DNA of 59,630 nt from Erysipelotrichaceae bacterium (lineage in GTDB: Bacteria; Bacillota_I; Bacilli_A; Erysipelotrichales; Erysipelotrichaceae), in contig JAIKXJ010000057.1 of assembly GCA_024684175.1 (NCBI GenBank), positions 1 to 59,630 of the forward strand, given 5' to 3'. The notes beneath the pieces are model-generated. The model did no database searches, had not been told where the DNA came from, and saw only the letters and a program-made list of their open reading frames with translations. This document shows, in pieces, positions 32,807 to 42,070 of this stretch. The stretch's first letter is position 1. Each line of letters starts with the position of its first letter. Both the position numbers and the translations under genes were made by a program.

Positions 32807-34240
32807 TTAGTCACACATACTGACAAGTTTTTTCAACATCTGATAGGAACGCTCGAAGCTTTCCAGATCCAGTTTTTCTTCCGGTGTATGGACATCTTTG
32901 CCGATCGGACCGAAAGTGATGATGTCCAGTTTCGGATTGAGTGCTTTGAAGACACCGCACTCGTTGCCGCCGTGTCCGGCATGTTCTTTCAGTTCGCCGC
33001 CGAACTCCTTGACGACTGCTCTGAGTTTTTCACGCATCTCGGAGTGCGGTTCATAGTTCCAGCCGGAATAGCGCATCGGCGATTCGAAGATCACGCCGCA
33101 CTTTTCCGCCAGCAGTTTCATGCGGTCTCGCAGATCGTCCGAGGCATGATCCATCGCCGAACGGATCAGAGTATCCAGGACGACTTCCTCTTCGTTCGTG
33201 AAGGCGACACCAAGATTCAGAGAGGTCAGTGTCAGTCCTTCGATCGCCATCGATCGGTGCTGGAAACCGTTTGGCTGCAGGTAGGCATAATCGATGATGT
33301 CTTTGCCGTTTTCGATATAACGGAACGCATCTTCTGTCTTTTTCACATCGATGCAGACGTCCGGATCGGAGAATTCCAGTTCCGTTTTTAAACTCTTACA
33401 AGTCTGAGCGAAGAAGGCTTCGATCTCTTCAAACGGTGTCGAAGAATTGAATTCGATCACAGCTGATCTGGGGATCGCATTGTCTTTTTCACCGCCGTTC
33501 AGGCTGACGAGTTCAAAGTCCATCCCCTTGGCACAGGCTTCTTCGATGACGCGGGAAGCGATCACGATGGCATTGCCCTTTTCCAGATGGATCTGTCCGC
33601 CGGAGTGACCGCCGCTCAAGCCGCCGACCGACATCTGATACGTCGGTTTTGTGCTCTGTTTCCAGACGATCTTCTTATGGATGAAGACGTTGCAGCCGCC
33701 GGCTGCCGAGATCCCCGTCGTAGTCTCGCCGCCGCCGTCCAGATTGATCATGCGGTCGGCATGGACATCTTCCGGATGGATCTCCATCGCTCCTAATAAG
33801 CCGATCTCTTCCATGACGGTGAAGAAACACTGCAGTTTGGGGTGTTTCGCCTCTTTGTCATCCAGGATCGACAGCATATAAGCCACGCCATGTCCGTCAT
33901 CTCCGCCCAGAGTCGTTCCTCTGGCGTGAAGCCAGCCTTCCTCATCGACGTACAGATCCAAAGGATCGTTTTCGAAATCGTGGTCGCTGCCGGCAACTTT
34001 GGCCGGGACCATATCGATGTGGGCTTGCAAGATGAGGGCTGAAGCATCTTCGTAACCCGGGGATGCCGGTTTTTCAACGATGACGTTCCATACGTCATCC
34101 TGTTTATAGTTCAGTCCGCGCTGCTTAGCAAAATCAACGATGAAGTCGGAGATCTTCTTCTCGTGCCTTGACGGATGCGGGATCTTGGCGATCTCGTTGA
34201 ACCAGTAGTTCTGCGGTCTGCTCAGATCGAATTTGATCAT
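32807..34240 (-). CDS. pepD: Aminoacyl-histidine dipeptidase (M20, PepD type)
   Basis: A 477-residue di-zinc peptidase that cleaves carnosine-like and other dipeptides. The metal and catalytic blocks are LQAHIDMVPAK, GGDDGHGVAYM, VMEEIGLLGA and LDGGGETT, with HAGHGGNECGV near the C-terminus; a dimerisation domain lies between. The open frame runs 15 codons further upstream, but the ATG at 34240 is chosen because AAAGGA lies about 8 bases before it and homologues begin at the KFDLSRPQNYW block. It follows the S9 peptidase by 20 bases. Confidence 0.9.
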   Translation of the reverse strand: MIKFDLSRPQNYWFNEIAKIPHPSRHEKKISDFIVDFAKQRGLNYKQDDVWNVIVEKPASPGYEDASALILQAHIDMVPAKVAGSDHDFENDPLDLYVDEEGWLHARGTTLGGDDGHGVAYMLSILDDKEAKHPKLQCFFTVMEEIGLLGAMEIHPEDVHADRMINLDGGGETTTGISAAGGCNVFIHKKIVWKQSTKPTYQMSVGGLSGGHSGGQIHLEKGNAIVIASRVIEEACAKGMDFELVSLNGGEKDNAIPRSAVIEFNSSTPFEEIEAFFAQTCKSLKTELEFSDPDVCIDVKKTEDAFRYIENGKDIIDYAYLQPNGFQHRSMAIEGLTLTSLNLGVAFTNEEEVVLDTLIRSAMDHASDDLRDRMKLLAEKCGVIFESPMRYSGWNYEPHSEMREKLRAVVKEFGGELKEHAGHGGNECGVFKALNPKLDIITFGPIGKDVHTPEEKLDLESFERSYQMLKKLVSMCD

Positions 34241-34260
34241 GTTTTCTGTTCCTTTCCTTG

Positions 34261-36201
34261 TCACATCAGATGTTTGTCCATCCACTCCGTGATTTCTTTG
34301 AGACGGCGGATCCTGTGGGTCGGCTTGCCGCTTCGTGAAAGTTCATGGTTCTCGCCTTTGAACAGACACATGCGGGTCTCGACGCCGTTGCAGGTCAATG
34401 CCGTATACAGCTGCAAAGCTTCCGGCACCGGACAGCGGTAGTCTTCCGTCGAATGGATGAAGAGCGTCGGTGTCGTGGCATTGTTGACGAACTTCAGCGG
34501 AGACATGCCCCAGAGTTCGCCGGCGCAGTTGCGGACATCGCCGAATTCCTGTTCGATTGGGAAGTCGATGCCGTAATCGCTCACGCCAACTTCCGAGATC
34601 CAGTTGGAGATCGAACGCTGCGTCGCTGCACATTTGAAGCGGTCGGTCTGACCGATGATCCAGTTGGTCATATAGCCGCCGTAGCTGCCGCCGGTCACGC
34701 CCAGGCGCTCCTTATCGATCTGCGGATAAGTGTCAAGCACCAGATCGACGAAGGCCATGATGTCCTGATAGTCGATGCCGCCGAACTGATGACGCAGGTC
34801 GGCAAACTGGTTGCCTTTGCCATCCGAACCGCGCGGGTTGCAGAACATCACGAAGTAACCTTTGGATGCCCAGTATTGCATCTCATGATAATAGACTTCT
34901 CCATAGGCGGTCTTCGGTCCGCCGTGGATATCCAGGATGGCCGGATAGGACTTGTTTTCATCGAAATCGATCGGCTTAAGCACCCAGCCGTCGATATCGA
35001 CTGCCTTTTTCACCGTCAGTTTTTCCGGCACAGCGACATACTGATCTTTGAAGACCTCATCGTTGTAATGCGTCATGGCTTTGACCTGACCGCTATTGAC
35101 CGCATAGACTTCCTGCAGTTTCTGATCCTTCATGGCGATGCAATAGAATGTATCACCGACTTTCACGAAATCATCGACCGAGAAACCTTTGACATCGAGT
35201 GCTCTGGATAAAGTATCCTTTTCAAGTTTCAGTACGATCGTCTTGTCTTTATCGCAAGACAGGAAAAAATTATCTTCCCCGTCTTTGAAATTATTTTTGT
35301 TTCTGCCGTATCGGGAATCGGAACCGACCGAATTGTACATGGAGAACTCATTTTCGACTCTCAGTTCCATCTTTCCGTCTTTCAGTTCATAGAACTTTCC
35401 GGCTTCCATCTCGCCGTAGTCTTTCGCAAAAGTTCCGAAGACATAAATCTTTCCCTTTTCCCCGAAGACCTTGTGGATGGCCATCTTGTCCTTATAGATC
35501 ATCTTGATCCCTGTCTCCTTATCGAATTCGTAGACCTTGTCCCATTTGGTCTTGTAGGTCGTGAAATCGTTGGCGGAGAAGACGATCTTGCCATCGATCA
35601 CATCGAAGCTGGAGACATCGAACGTCGCCGGCGTGATCTTCTTGACCGATGCGTCCTTCTTGCCGATCAAAAACAGTGAATTGCGGTTGCCGTTGACGAC
35701 ACCGGCACCGTTGAACACGAAAGGATATTCATCGAAGACGATATAATCTTCCTCGTCTTTCACTTTCTTGTCGTAGGCTTCCTTGTCTTCCTTGGACAAA
35801 GCATAATAATCCGGACAGGACCGGTTGGTCGTCGACAGAGCGACATAGTGGTCCTCATCGAGATCTTTCATGGCCGATACGGCGATCGGAAGCTTGAAAG
35901 CTTCCTTATTTCCGTCTTCTTCCACCTTGAAGAACGTGGAAGAGCCGTCTTTGTTTTCCGGGTCGTTCTTTACGAAAAAGATCCCGTCATCCAGCGACAT
36001 GTACGGCACGGATTTTTCGAAGCCTGTGACATCTTTGACCTTTTCGTCTTTCAGATCGATGCTGACAAGTTTGGAAAGATAGCCGTTGTTTTCCATGTCG
36101 GCTTTGCTGACGATGAAGAAGATCTTCTTTTTGTCTTTTGAAAGTCCTAAAGATGATAAAAACTGAAATCTTGTGAATTGGTCTAATTCGATGGGTCTCA
36201 T
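34261..36201 (-). CDS. S9 family serine peptidase (acylaminoacyl/dipeptidyl peptidase-like)
   Basis: A 646-residue protein with an N-terminal beta-propeller of about 370 residues and a C-terminal alpha/beta-hydrolase domain. The nucleophile Ser is in GGSYGGYM. The Asp is in STEDYRCPVPEA and the His in GENHELSRSGKPTHR. YPAILDIHGGPKTAYG opens the catalytic domain, and NPRGSDGKGNQFAD supplies the oxyanion region. It cuts short peptides in the cytoplasm. Its place directly after oppA points to imported oligopeptides. AGGAGG precedes the ATG; a weak promoter (TTTACG-17-TATCAA) may lie in the 36202-36260 gap. Confidence 0.9.
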   Translation of the reverse strand: MRPIELDQFTRFQFLSSLGLSKDKKKIFFIVSKADMENNGYLSKLVSIDLKDEKVKDVTGFEKSVPYMSLDDGIFFVKNDPENKDGSSTFFKVEEDGNKEAFKLPIAVSAMKDLDEDHYVALSTTNRSCPDYYALSKEDKEAYDKKVKDEEDYIVFDEYPFVFNGAGVVNGNRNSLFLIGKKDASVKKITPATFDVSSFDVIDGKIVFSANDFTTYKTKWDKVYEFDKETGIKMIYKDKMAIHKVFGEKGKIYVFGTFAKDYGEMEAGKFYELKDGKMELRVENEFSMYNSVGSDSRYGRNKNNFKDGEDNFFLSCDKDKTIVLKLEKDTLSRALDVKGFSVDDFVKVGDTFYCIAMKDQKLQEVYAVNSGQVKAMTHYNDEVFKDQYVAVPEKLTVKKAVDIDGWVLKPIDFDENKSYPAILDIHGGPKTAYGEVYYHEMQYWASKGYFVMFCNPRGSDGKGNQFADLRHQFGGIDYQDIMAFVDLVLDTYPQIDKERLGVTGGSYGGYMTNWIIGQTDRFKCAATQRSISNWISEVGVSDYGIDFPIEQEFGDVRNCAGELWGMSPLKFVNNATTPTLFIHSTEDYRCPVPEALQLYTALTCNGVETRMCLFKGENHELSRSGKPTHRIRRLKEITEWMDKHLM

Positions 36202-36268
36202 TTTTTCCTCCTGTTATTGATAGAACTTCTCTTTTTTCACGTAAACAGAACTTATATCAATAATGCAG

Positions 36269-36299
36269 TAAGAGAGAACTCTTGACGAGCTCTCTCTTA
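36269..36299 (-). terminator. Stem-loop after oppA (attenuator or mRNA stabiliser)
   Basis: A 13-bp inverted repeat with one G-T pair (TAAGAGAGAACTC/GAGCTCTCTCTTA) and a 5-base loop lies between oppA and the S9 peptidase gene. There is no T run on the minus strand, so it is more likely a stabilising or partly terminating hairpin than a full terminator. Confidence 0.65.
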
Positions 36300-36320
36300 T
36301 GTTTTCAGACTGAATATGGA

Positions 36321-37961
36321 TTATTCAGGGCACTTGACGAACCAGAAGATGTGGTTGGCCTGCGGGTTGTTGATGACACCGGTCGTGCCTGGTTTCTGTA
36401 AGGAAACAGTACCGTAACCGAACAGAGGAACGTTGAAGCATGCAGTCTCGATCGCATAGTTTTCAGCTTCGTGCAGCTTAGCGAAACGAGCTTCGCCTTC
36501 GAGTTTCATGGATTCGAACAGCATTGCATCGTAAGTCTCATCACCGAAGTGCGTACCGTATTCTTCGGAGTCGTTGTAGATCGCCATCAGTTCGAGGTAG
36601 TTCCACGGATCCATGTAGTCGGCAGAGAAAGCATTTCTTGCCAGGTCATAACGGCCATAGGAACGATCATCGAAGAATGTACGAAGTTCAGCAGTCTTCA
36701 GCGTGACATCTATGTAGATATCCTTCAGCTGTTCCTTGATGACTGCGGAAACAGTGTCGTGCATGGAGTTCTGGTTGTAGTAGTATTCCAGAGCAAGTCT
36801 GTTGGTCTCGGAGAATCCGGCTTCTTCCATGAGTCTCTTAGCTTCTTCCTTGTCGGTGTAGACCAGTTTGTGGTCGTTGTCGGCATTGGTACGGAAGTCA
36901 CCGTTGAAATCAGGGATACCTACCGGAACGAAACCGTAGAGTTCGTAGTAGACATCACCGGCATCAAGAGCTGTGACGAATGCAGATCTGTCGATACCTA
37001 ACTGGATCGCTCTTCTGACTCTGACATCCTGTAAAGCTTCCAGACCGTCGATGCAGTTGATGTTCATGTAGTAGTTGACGTTACCGTTGATGACGATGGA
37101 ATCGGCAAGGCTCGGATCATTGACGACGGAAGAGTCAGCACCTGTATCATAGTCGATCTCGCCGGTCTTGAAGGCCATCTGAGAAGCTTCCATGGAAGGC
37201 ATGATCTTGGCAACGAGTCTGTCGTAGTAGACTTCATCAGCTCTTGCGAAGTTCGGGTTCTTGTCTAAGATGTATTCATCCGCAGAGTCGATCTTGACCG
37301 GGACGAAAGCACCTGTCGTCGGATAACCCGGAGTGGAAGACCATTCGGAATCCTTTTCCGGAGCGATCTCAGGACGTAATGCCGCGAAGACCTGGGTCGG
37401 TAATAAGGATACAAAGAATGGGCACGGTGCGTTCAGAGTGATCTCTAATGTGAAATCATCGATCGCTTTGACACCGACATCATCCATATCGGCAACAGCC
37501 TGATCAAGATGTGCTTCGGCGTTGAGGATGTAGTTGGTGATCATAGTCAGGTATCCGACTTCGGCGTGTCCGTAACCGATGCAGCGCTTGATACCGTAAA
37601 CATACTGGTCAGCTGTTAAAGCGACACCATCCGACCATTTCGCATTCGGATCGAGATGGAACGTGTAGACTAAACCGTCATCAGAAACTTCATAGGCGAT
37701 ACAGTCACCGTTAGCTGTGGAACCATCTTCGACCAGATAGAACAGCGGATACCAGATCTCGTTGTGGATCTCGGCTGTGACAGAGTCACCGCATTTTGCC
37801 GGGTCCATATACGTTGGCTCACCGCCTACAGAATAGGTGAAGGTTTTGATCTCTGCTTCTTCACCGCCGCCTTCGGAACCGCCGCCGTTATTGTTGGACG
37901 AGCAGGCAGCCAGAGAGACGACCATCAGCAGAGAAAGCAGACAGACGAATAATTTTTTCAT
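36321..37961 (-). CDS. oppA: Oligopeptide ABC transporter substrate-binding lipoprotein
   Basis: A 546-residue family 5 solute-binding protein. The signal peptide ends in lipobox LAAC (Cys20), then comes a Ser/Asn/Gly/Glu linker. The mature part begins KTFTYSVGGEPTYMDPAKCGDS, the typical OppA opening, and contains the conserved VYTFHLDPNAKWSDG block. It captures peptides outside the cell for OppBCDF. Unusually, it is encoded after the ATPase genes, 17 bases past oppF, with AAGGA before the ATG. Codon use is tuned to common codons, as expected for an abundant protein. Confidence 0.93.
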   Translation of the reverse strand: MKKLFVCLLSLLMVVSLAACSSNNNGGGSEGGGEEAEIKTFTYSVGGEPTYMDPAKCGDSVTAEIHNEIWYPLFYLVEDGSTANGDCIAYEVSDDGLVYTFHLDPNAKWSDGVALTADQYVYGIKRCIGYGHAEVGYLTMITNYILNAEAHLDQAVADMDDVGVKAIDDFTLEITLNAPCPFFVSLLPTQVFAALRPEIAPEKDSEWSSTPGYPTTGAFVPVKIDSADEYILDKNPNFARADEVYYDRLVAKIMPSMEASQMAFKTGEIDYDTGADSSVVNDPSLADSIVINGNVNYYMNINCIDGLEALQDVRVRRAIQLGIDRSAFVTALDAGDVYYELYGFVPVGIPDFNGDFRTNADNDHKLVYTDKEEAKRLMEEAGFSETNRLALEYYYNQNSMHDTVSAVIKEQLKDIYIDVTLKTAELRTFFDDRSYGRYDLARNAFSADYMDPWNYLELMAIYNDSEEYGTHFGDETYDAMLFESMKLEGEARFAKLHEAENYAIETACFNVPLFGYGTVSLQKPGTTGVINNPQANHIFWFVKCPE

Positions 37962-37978
37962 TTCTCTTTTTCCTTTCT

Positions 37979-38959
37979 TTACTTTTCGTACAAGTGGCAA
38001 GCCACTTTACGAGTGCCGACCTCGATAGGAACAGGTCTTTCTTTATGACAACGTTCTGTCGCCTTCGGACAGCGGGTACAGAACGGGCACCCCTTCGGAG
38101 GGTTGATCGGGCTTGGAACTTCTCCTTCCAGAACGATCCTTTGTTTTCTCTTGGCGATATCCGGATCCGGGATCGGAATCGCCGACAAGAGTGCGGTCGT
38201 ATAAGGATGCAAAGGTCTGTGGTAGACATCGTTTGCCGGTCCCAATTCGACCATCTGGCCAAGATACATGACACCGATACGGTCGGAGATGTGCTTGACC
38301 ATCGATAAGTCGTGTGCGACGAACAGGTAGGACAGACCCATTTCTTTCTGGATGTCCTTGAGAAGATTGACGACCTGCGCCTGAATGGAAACATCCAGTG
38401 CAGAGATCGGTTCGTCACAGACGATGAATTTCGGATTGACCGCCAGCGCGCGGGCGACACCGACACGCTGCCTCTGGCCGCCGGAGAATTCAGCCGGATA
38501 ACGGCGGATGTGGTCAGGCTTGAGGCCGACGATTTTCAGCAGTTCGACGACTCTTTCTTCCCTTTCCTTATCGTTATCGTAGATATTGTGGATGATCATC
38601 GGTTCTTTGATGATCTCACCGACGGTCATACGCGGGTTCAATGATGCATACGGATCCTGGAAGATCATCTGCATGTCTTTGCGGAACGCCGTGAGCTCCT
38701 TGCCCTTCATCTTGGCAATGTCTTTGCCTTCGAAGATGATGGAGCCGCTTTCCGGTTCATAGAGCTTGACGATGGTACGGCCTAAAGTCGTCTTACCGCA
38801 GCCCGATTCACCGACCAGACCGAAGGTCTCGTTCTCCAAGATGTCAAAGGAGACATCATCGACCGCCTTGACGATCTGTTTTGGAGAAAAGATGCCTTTG
38901 GTCACATCGAAATATGTTTTCAGATTCTTTACGGAAAGGATCACCTTGTTTTCGCTCAT
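37979..38959 (-). CDS. oppF: Oligopeptide ABC transporter ATP-binding protein OppF
   Basis: A 326-residue ATPase with Walker [12 protein letters not shown], signature [15 protein letters not shown], Walker [13 protein letters not shown], and the C-terminal Cys-containing tail [19 protein letters not shown]. That tail is common to OppD/OppF-type subunits, where it can bind an iron-sulfur cluster. It pairs with OppD to drive peptide uptake. The start overlaps the oppD stop by 4 bases. Confidence 0.94.
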   Translation of the reverse strand: MSENKVILSVKNLKTYFDVTKGIFSPKQIVKAVDDVSFDILENETFGLVGESGCGKTTLGRTIVKLYEPESGSIIFEGKDIAKMKGKELTAFRKDMQMIFQDPYASLNPRMTVGEIIKEPMIIHNIYDNDKEREERVVELLKIVGLKPDHIRRYPAEFSGGQRQRVGVARALAVNPKFIVCDEPISALDVSIQAQVVNLLKDIQKEMGLSYLFVAHDLSMVKHISDRIGVMYLGQMVELGPANDVYHRPLHPYTTALLSAIPIPDPDIAKRKQRIVLEGEVPSPINPPKGCPFCTRCPKATERCHKERPVPIEVGTRKVACHLYEK

Positions 38960-39957
38960 TTCTTCACCGCCCTTTCATCTAAGAGCCAGCAGGCACACTG
39001 ATGGCCTTCTTTGATCGTCGATACCGGCGGTTCATAGTCCTTGCAGACTTTCATCGCCTTGGTGCAGCGATCGACGAACGGACAGCCTTTCGGAGGATTG
39101 AGCAGATCGGGCGGCGAACCGGCGATCGGTGTCAGATCCTGTTCATCGTCGTTCTCCGGATTGGAGATACACTGTAACAGGCCTTCCGTATACGGATGTT
39201 TCGGATCATAGAAGATGTCCTTATCGGTCCCGATCTCGACGATCTTGCCGCCGTACATGATCGCGATGCGGTCACACAGTTTGGCAACGACGCCTAAGTC
39301 GTGGGTGATCATGATGATCGCGGAATCGGACTTGTCTTTGAGGTCTTCGATCAGTTCCAGGACCTGTGCCTGGATCGTGACGTCGAGGGCAGTCGTCGGC
39401 TCATCGGCGATGATCAGCTTCGGATTGTTGGCCAAAGCGATCGCGATGATGATCCTCTGACGCATGCCGCCGGAGAACTCGAAGGGATATTGTTTGATAC
39501 GTTTTTCCGGTGAAGGGATACCGACCAGTTTCATCAGTTCGATCGCCCTTTTCTTGGCTTCTTCCCTGCTCATGTTTCCGTGGTTGAGCATCGGCTCGAT
39601 GAGCTGGGTCTCGACTTTCAAGACCGGATTCAGGAACGTCATCGGATCCTGGAAGATCATGGCCATCGAATTGCCGCGGATCTTCCGCATGAAATCGTTG
39701 TATTCTCTCTTGTTTTTAAAGTTTTTGATGGAGATATCTTCTCCGTCGAACAGGACATCGCCGCTTTCGACGACACCGTTGTCCGCCAACAGGCCGATGA
39801 TCGAATACATCATCTGCGACTTGCCGGAACCGGATTCACCGACGATGCCTAAGGCTTCCTTGGGCTCCAGTTTGAAGGAGACACCGCGGACGGCTTGTAC
39901 ATCACCGGCATCCGTTTTGAATTTCGTGACTAAATTATTGACTTCTAATAATGCCAT
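38956..39957 (-). CDS. oppD: Oligopeptide ABC transporter ATP-binding protein OppD
   Basis: A 333-residue ATPase: Walker [12 protein letters not shown], signature [15 protein letters not shown], Walker [17 protein letters not shown], and a C-terminal Cys motif ([11 protein letters not shown]). The Met-Arg in the signature distinguishes the OppD/DppD arm from OppF. The open frame extends 17 codons upstream into oppC, but ATG 39957 has GGAGG at ideal spacing and matches the usual MALLEVNN opening. Confidence 0.94.
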   Translation of the reverse strand: MALLEVNNLVTKFKTDAGDVQAVRGVSFKLEPKEALGIVGESGSGKSQMMYSIIGLLADNGVVESGDVLFDGEDISIKNFKNKREYNDFMRKIRGNSMAMIFQDPMTFLNPVLKVETQLIEPMLNHGNMSREEAKKRAIELMKLVGIPSPEKRIKQYPFEFSGGMRQRIIIAIALANNPKLIIADEPTTALDVTIQAQVLELIEDLKDKSDSAIIMITHDLGVVAKLCDRIAIMYGGKIVEIGTDKDIFYDPKHPYTEGLLQCISNPENDDEQDLTPIAGSPPDLLNPPKGCPFVDRCTKAMKVCKDYEPPVSTIKEGHQCACWLLDERAVKK

Positions 39958-39967
39958 AGCGATCCTC

Positions 39968-40894
39968 CTATCTCGTCCTTGCCTGGAAGGCTTCGCCGAT
40001 GCCGTCACCGACGAAATTCAAAGCTAAGATGGTCAAACTGATCGCAGCGACCGGCCAAATTACCTGGACCGGCTGCGTGAAGATCAGCTGCCGGCAGTCG
40101 TTGGCCAGTTTGCCCCAGCTCGGGATGGCGGGATTCAGACCGATACCGACGAAGCTCAGTGAAGCTTCCGTGAAGATCGCTCCCGGGACCATCATCGTCA
40201 GCGAAACGATGATCGGGCCTAAGGCGTTGATGACCAAGTGACGGATCAGGATACGGGAATTGCTGGCACCGATGACTTTAGCTGCCAGGGAGAATTCCAT
40301 CTCCTTCAGCGACATAATCTGCGCCCGGACTTGTCTTGCCATGCCGATCCAGGAAGTCAGACAGATCGCCAGCATCATGGAACCGACGCTGTCACCGAAG
40401 ACCAGCAGGATCAGGACGACATAGATCAGGGAAGGAACGGCATAGATGATATCGACGATACGCATCATGACCATATCGACGCGGCCGCCGATATAACCGG
40501 AAATGCCGCCGTATAAGATACCGATGACCAGATTGATCGCTGCCGTCGAGAAACCGATCGACAGAGAGACTCTTGCGCCGTACATGATACGTACGAAGAT
40601 ATCTCTTCCCAGCTTATCGGTACCGAACAGATGCTGAAGGCTTGGAAGTGCATTGCGGTTGGCCATATCCTGCGTATCGAACTGATACGGAGCGACCTGC
40701 GGAACGACGATCGCCAGGATGATCATGATGATCAGAAAGATCAGACCGCCGAGTGCCAGCTTGTTCCTGCGGAAACGGTCCCAGGCATCTTTGGCAAATG
40801 TCTTGATTGCGACCGCGATGAACTCGGAATTCTTTTCTTCTTCGGGAAGCTTTTCAAACAGATCATTACTTAATTCCAGATTCTTTTCACTCAT
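39968..40894 (-). CDS. oppC: Oligopeptide ABC transporter permease OppC
   Basis: A 308-residue permease with an N-terminal cytoplasmic tail (FAKDAWDRFRRNKLALGG) leading into six membrane helices. It shows the EAA-type loop (VIGASNSRILIRHLV) and FGTDKLGRDIFVRIMYGAR, characteristic of DppC/OppC subunits. It forms the channel with OppB. It lies 10 bases after oppB and before oppD in the usual order. Confidence 0.94.
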   Translation of the reverse strand: MSEKNLELSNDLFEKLPEEEKNSEFIAVAIKTFAKDAWDRFRRNKLALGGLIFLIIMIILAIVVPQVAPYQFDTQDMANRNALPSLQHLFGTDKLGRDIFVRIMYGARVSLSIGFSTAAINLVIGILYGGISGYIGGRVDMVMMRIVDIIYAVPSLIYVVLILLVFGDSVGSMMLAICLTSWIGMARQVRAQIMSLKEMEFSLAAKVIGASNSRILIRHLVINALGPIIVSLTMMVPGAIFTEASLSFVGIGLNPAIPSWGKLANDCRQLIFTQPVQVIWPVAAISLTILALNFVGDGIGEAFQARTR

Positions 40895-40904
40895 GACCTT
40901 TTTC

Positions 40905-41828
40905 CTACTTTCCTAACTTGATACGCGGATCGATGATCGCCGCAACGATATCCGAGATCAGATTCATAATGATGACCAATACGCCGAACAGGATCGTCAG
41001 ACCCATGACCAGCGTGTAGTCACGGTTCGTGATGGAGTTGGTGAACTCCGCACCGATCCCCGGCACAGAGAACAGGGTCTCAATGACCAGGGAGCCGGTG
41101 ATCATACCGGCAAACAGAGGACCGGCATAAGTGATGACCGGCAATAACGCATTCTTCAAGCCGTGGACGACAATCGTCCTTGTCTCTTTATTTCCTTTGG
41201 AGCGGGACAGTGTGATGTAATCTTCATGCATGACATCACGAATGGAAGATCTTGTAAGACGCGTGACCGATGCGATCGGCCCTAAAGACAAGGCAGCGAC
41301 CGGAAGGATATAGTATTCCGGACCCTTGAGTCCGACGATCGGCAGCCAGCCGAGCTTCACCGCGAATAGGATCATGATCATGATGGCAAACAGAAAGTTC
41401 GGAAGTGAGACGCCTAAGGTGGAAACGACCGTGATCAGTGAGTTGACCCAGCGATGTTTTGCCAGAGCCGAAACGATGCCCAGCAGCAGACCCAGGACCA
41501 TGGATACGCAGAAAGCGATCGCTCCGAGCTTCGCCGTGACCGGAAAACGCAAGGCAATGATCTCGGAGACCTGTTTCCCCTTTTTGGAGATCGATTCGCC
41601 GAAATCACCGCGGATCGCATTGCTTAAAAAGATGATATACTGTTCCGGCAGCGATTTATCCAGATGGAACTTCGCCCTCATAGCTTCATATGTCTCCGGG
41701 GCAATGACCTTGTTGTCCTGTGAGAACGGATCACCCGGCATCGCACGGACGCCGAAGAACGTGATCGTCGATAGGATCAGCAGCGTGAGTGCTCCGATGA
41801 CAAGTCTTTTCCCTATGTACTTAAGCAT
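40905..41828 (-). CDS. oppB: Oligopeptide ABC transporter permease OppB
   Basis: A 307-residue permease with an N-terminal helix (YIGKRLVIGALTLLILSTITFF), then the conserved MPGDPF, a large outer loop, and five more helices with the YITLSRSKGNKETRTIVVHGLKN loop that contacts the ATPases. It is the first gene of the peptide-utilisation operon, with GGGGGA and AGGA before the ATG and a good promoter about 35 bases upstream. Confidence 0.94.
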   Translation of the reverse strand: MLKYIGKRLVIGALTLLILSTITFFGVRAMPGDPFSQDNKVIAPETYEAMRAKFHLDKSLPEQYIIFLSNAIRGDFGESISKKGKQVSEIIALRFPVTAKLGAIAFCVSMVLGLLLGIVSALAKHRWVNSLITVVSTLGVSLPNFLFAIMIMILFAVKLGWLPIVGLKGPEYYILPVAALSLGPIASVTRLTRSSIRDVMHEDYITLSRSKGNKETRTIVVHGLKNALLPVITYAGPLFAGMITGSLVIETLFSVPGIGAEFTNSITNRDYTLVMGLTILFGVLVIIMNLISDIVAAIIDPRIKLGK

Positions 41829-41861
41829 TCCTGTCCCCCTTTAAAAAAACAATATAAGTCT

Positions 41862-41889
41862 ATTGTAAACTACAGCTACGAAATATCAA
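41862..41889 (-). promoter_or_regulatory. Promoter of the opp-peptidase operon
   Basis: On the minus strand TTGATA (41884-41889) and TACAAT (41862-41867) are 16 bases apart. Transcription would start about 25 bases before the oppB ATG. A CodY-type box was looked for, but none could be asserted by eye. Confidence 0.65.
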
Positions 41890-41946
41890 TATTTCTTTCA
41901 ATATATTTTCACTATTTTTTCACATTTATGTAAATTTTTGAAAATA

Positions 41947-41962
41947 ATTTTCATATGAAAAT
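41947..41962. promoter_or_regulatory. 16-bp perfect palindrome in the opp-MATE divergent gap
   Basis: ATTTTCATATGAAAAT is a perfect palindrome. Its half ATATGAAAAT recurs at about 42012-42021, closer to the MATE promoter. It is a candidate binding site for a dimeric regulator. The gap is very AT-rich, so chance is possible. Confidence 0.4.
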
Positions 41963-42057
41963 GACTGATGAAACTTTTATATATAAATAAGGTATGAATA
42001 AAGGTCCATATATGAAAATAATCTGAAAATCCTATTTATTATCACTTGTGAATCCTC

Positions 42058-42063
42058 TATAAT
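42058..42063 (+). promoter_or_regulatory. -10 hexamer, leaderless promoter of the MATE gene
   Basis: A perfect TATAAT is followed by seven bases (TTTTATT) and the ATG at 42071. No Shine-Dalgarno sequence and no clear -35 are present. Confidence 0.6.
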
Positions 42064-42070
42064 TTTTATT

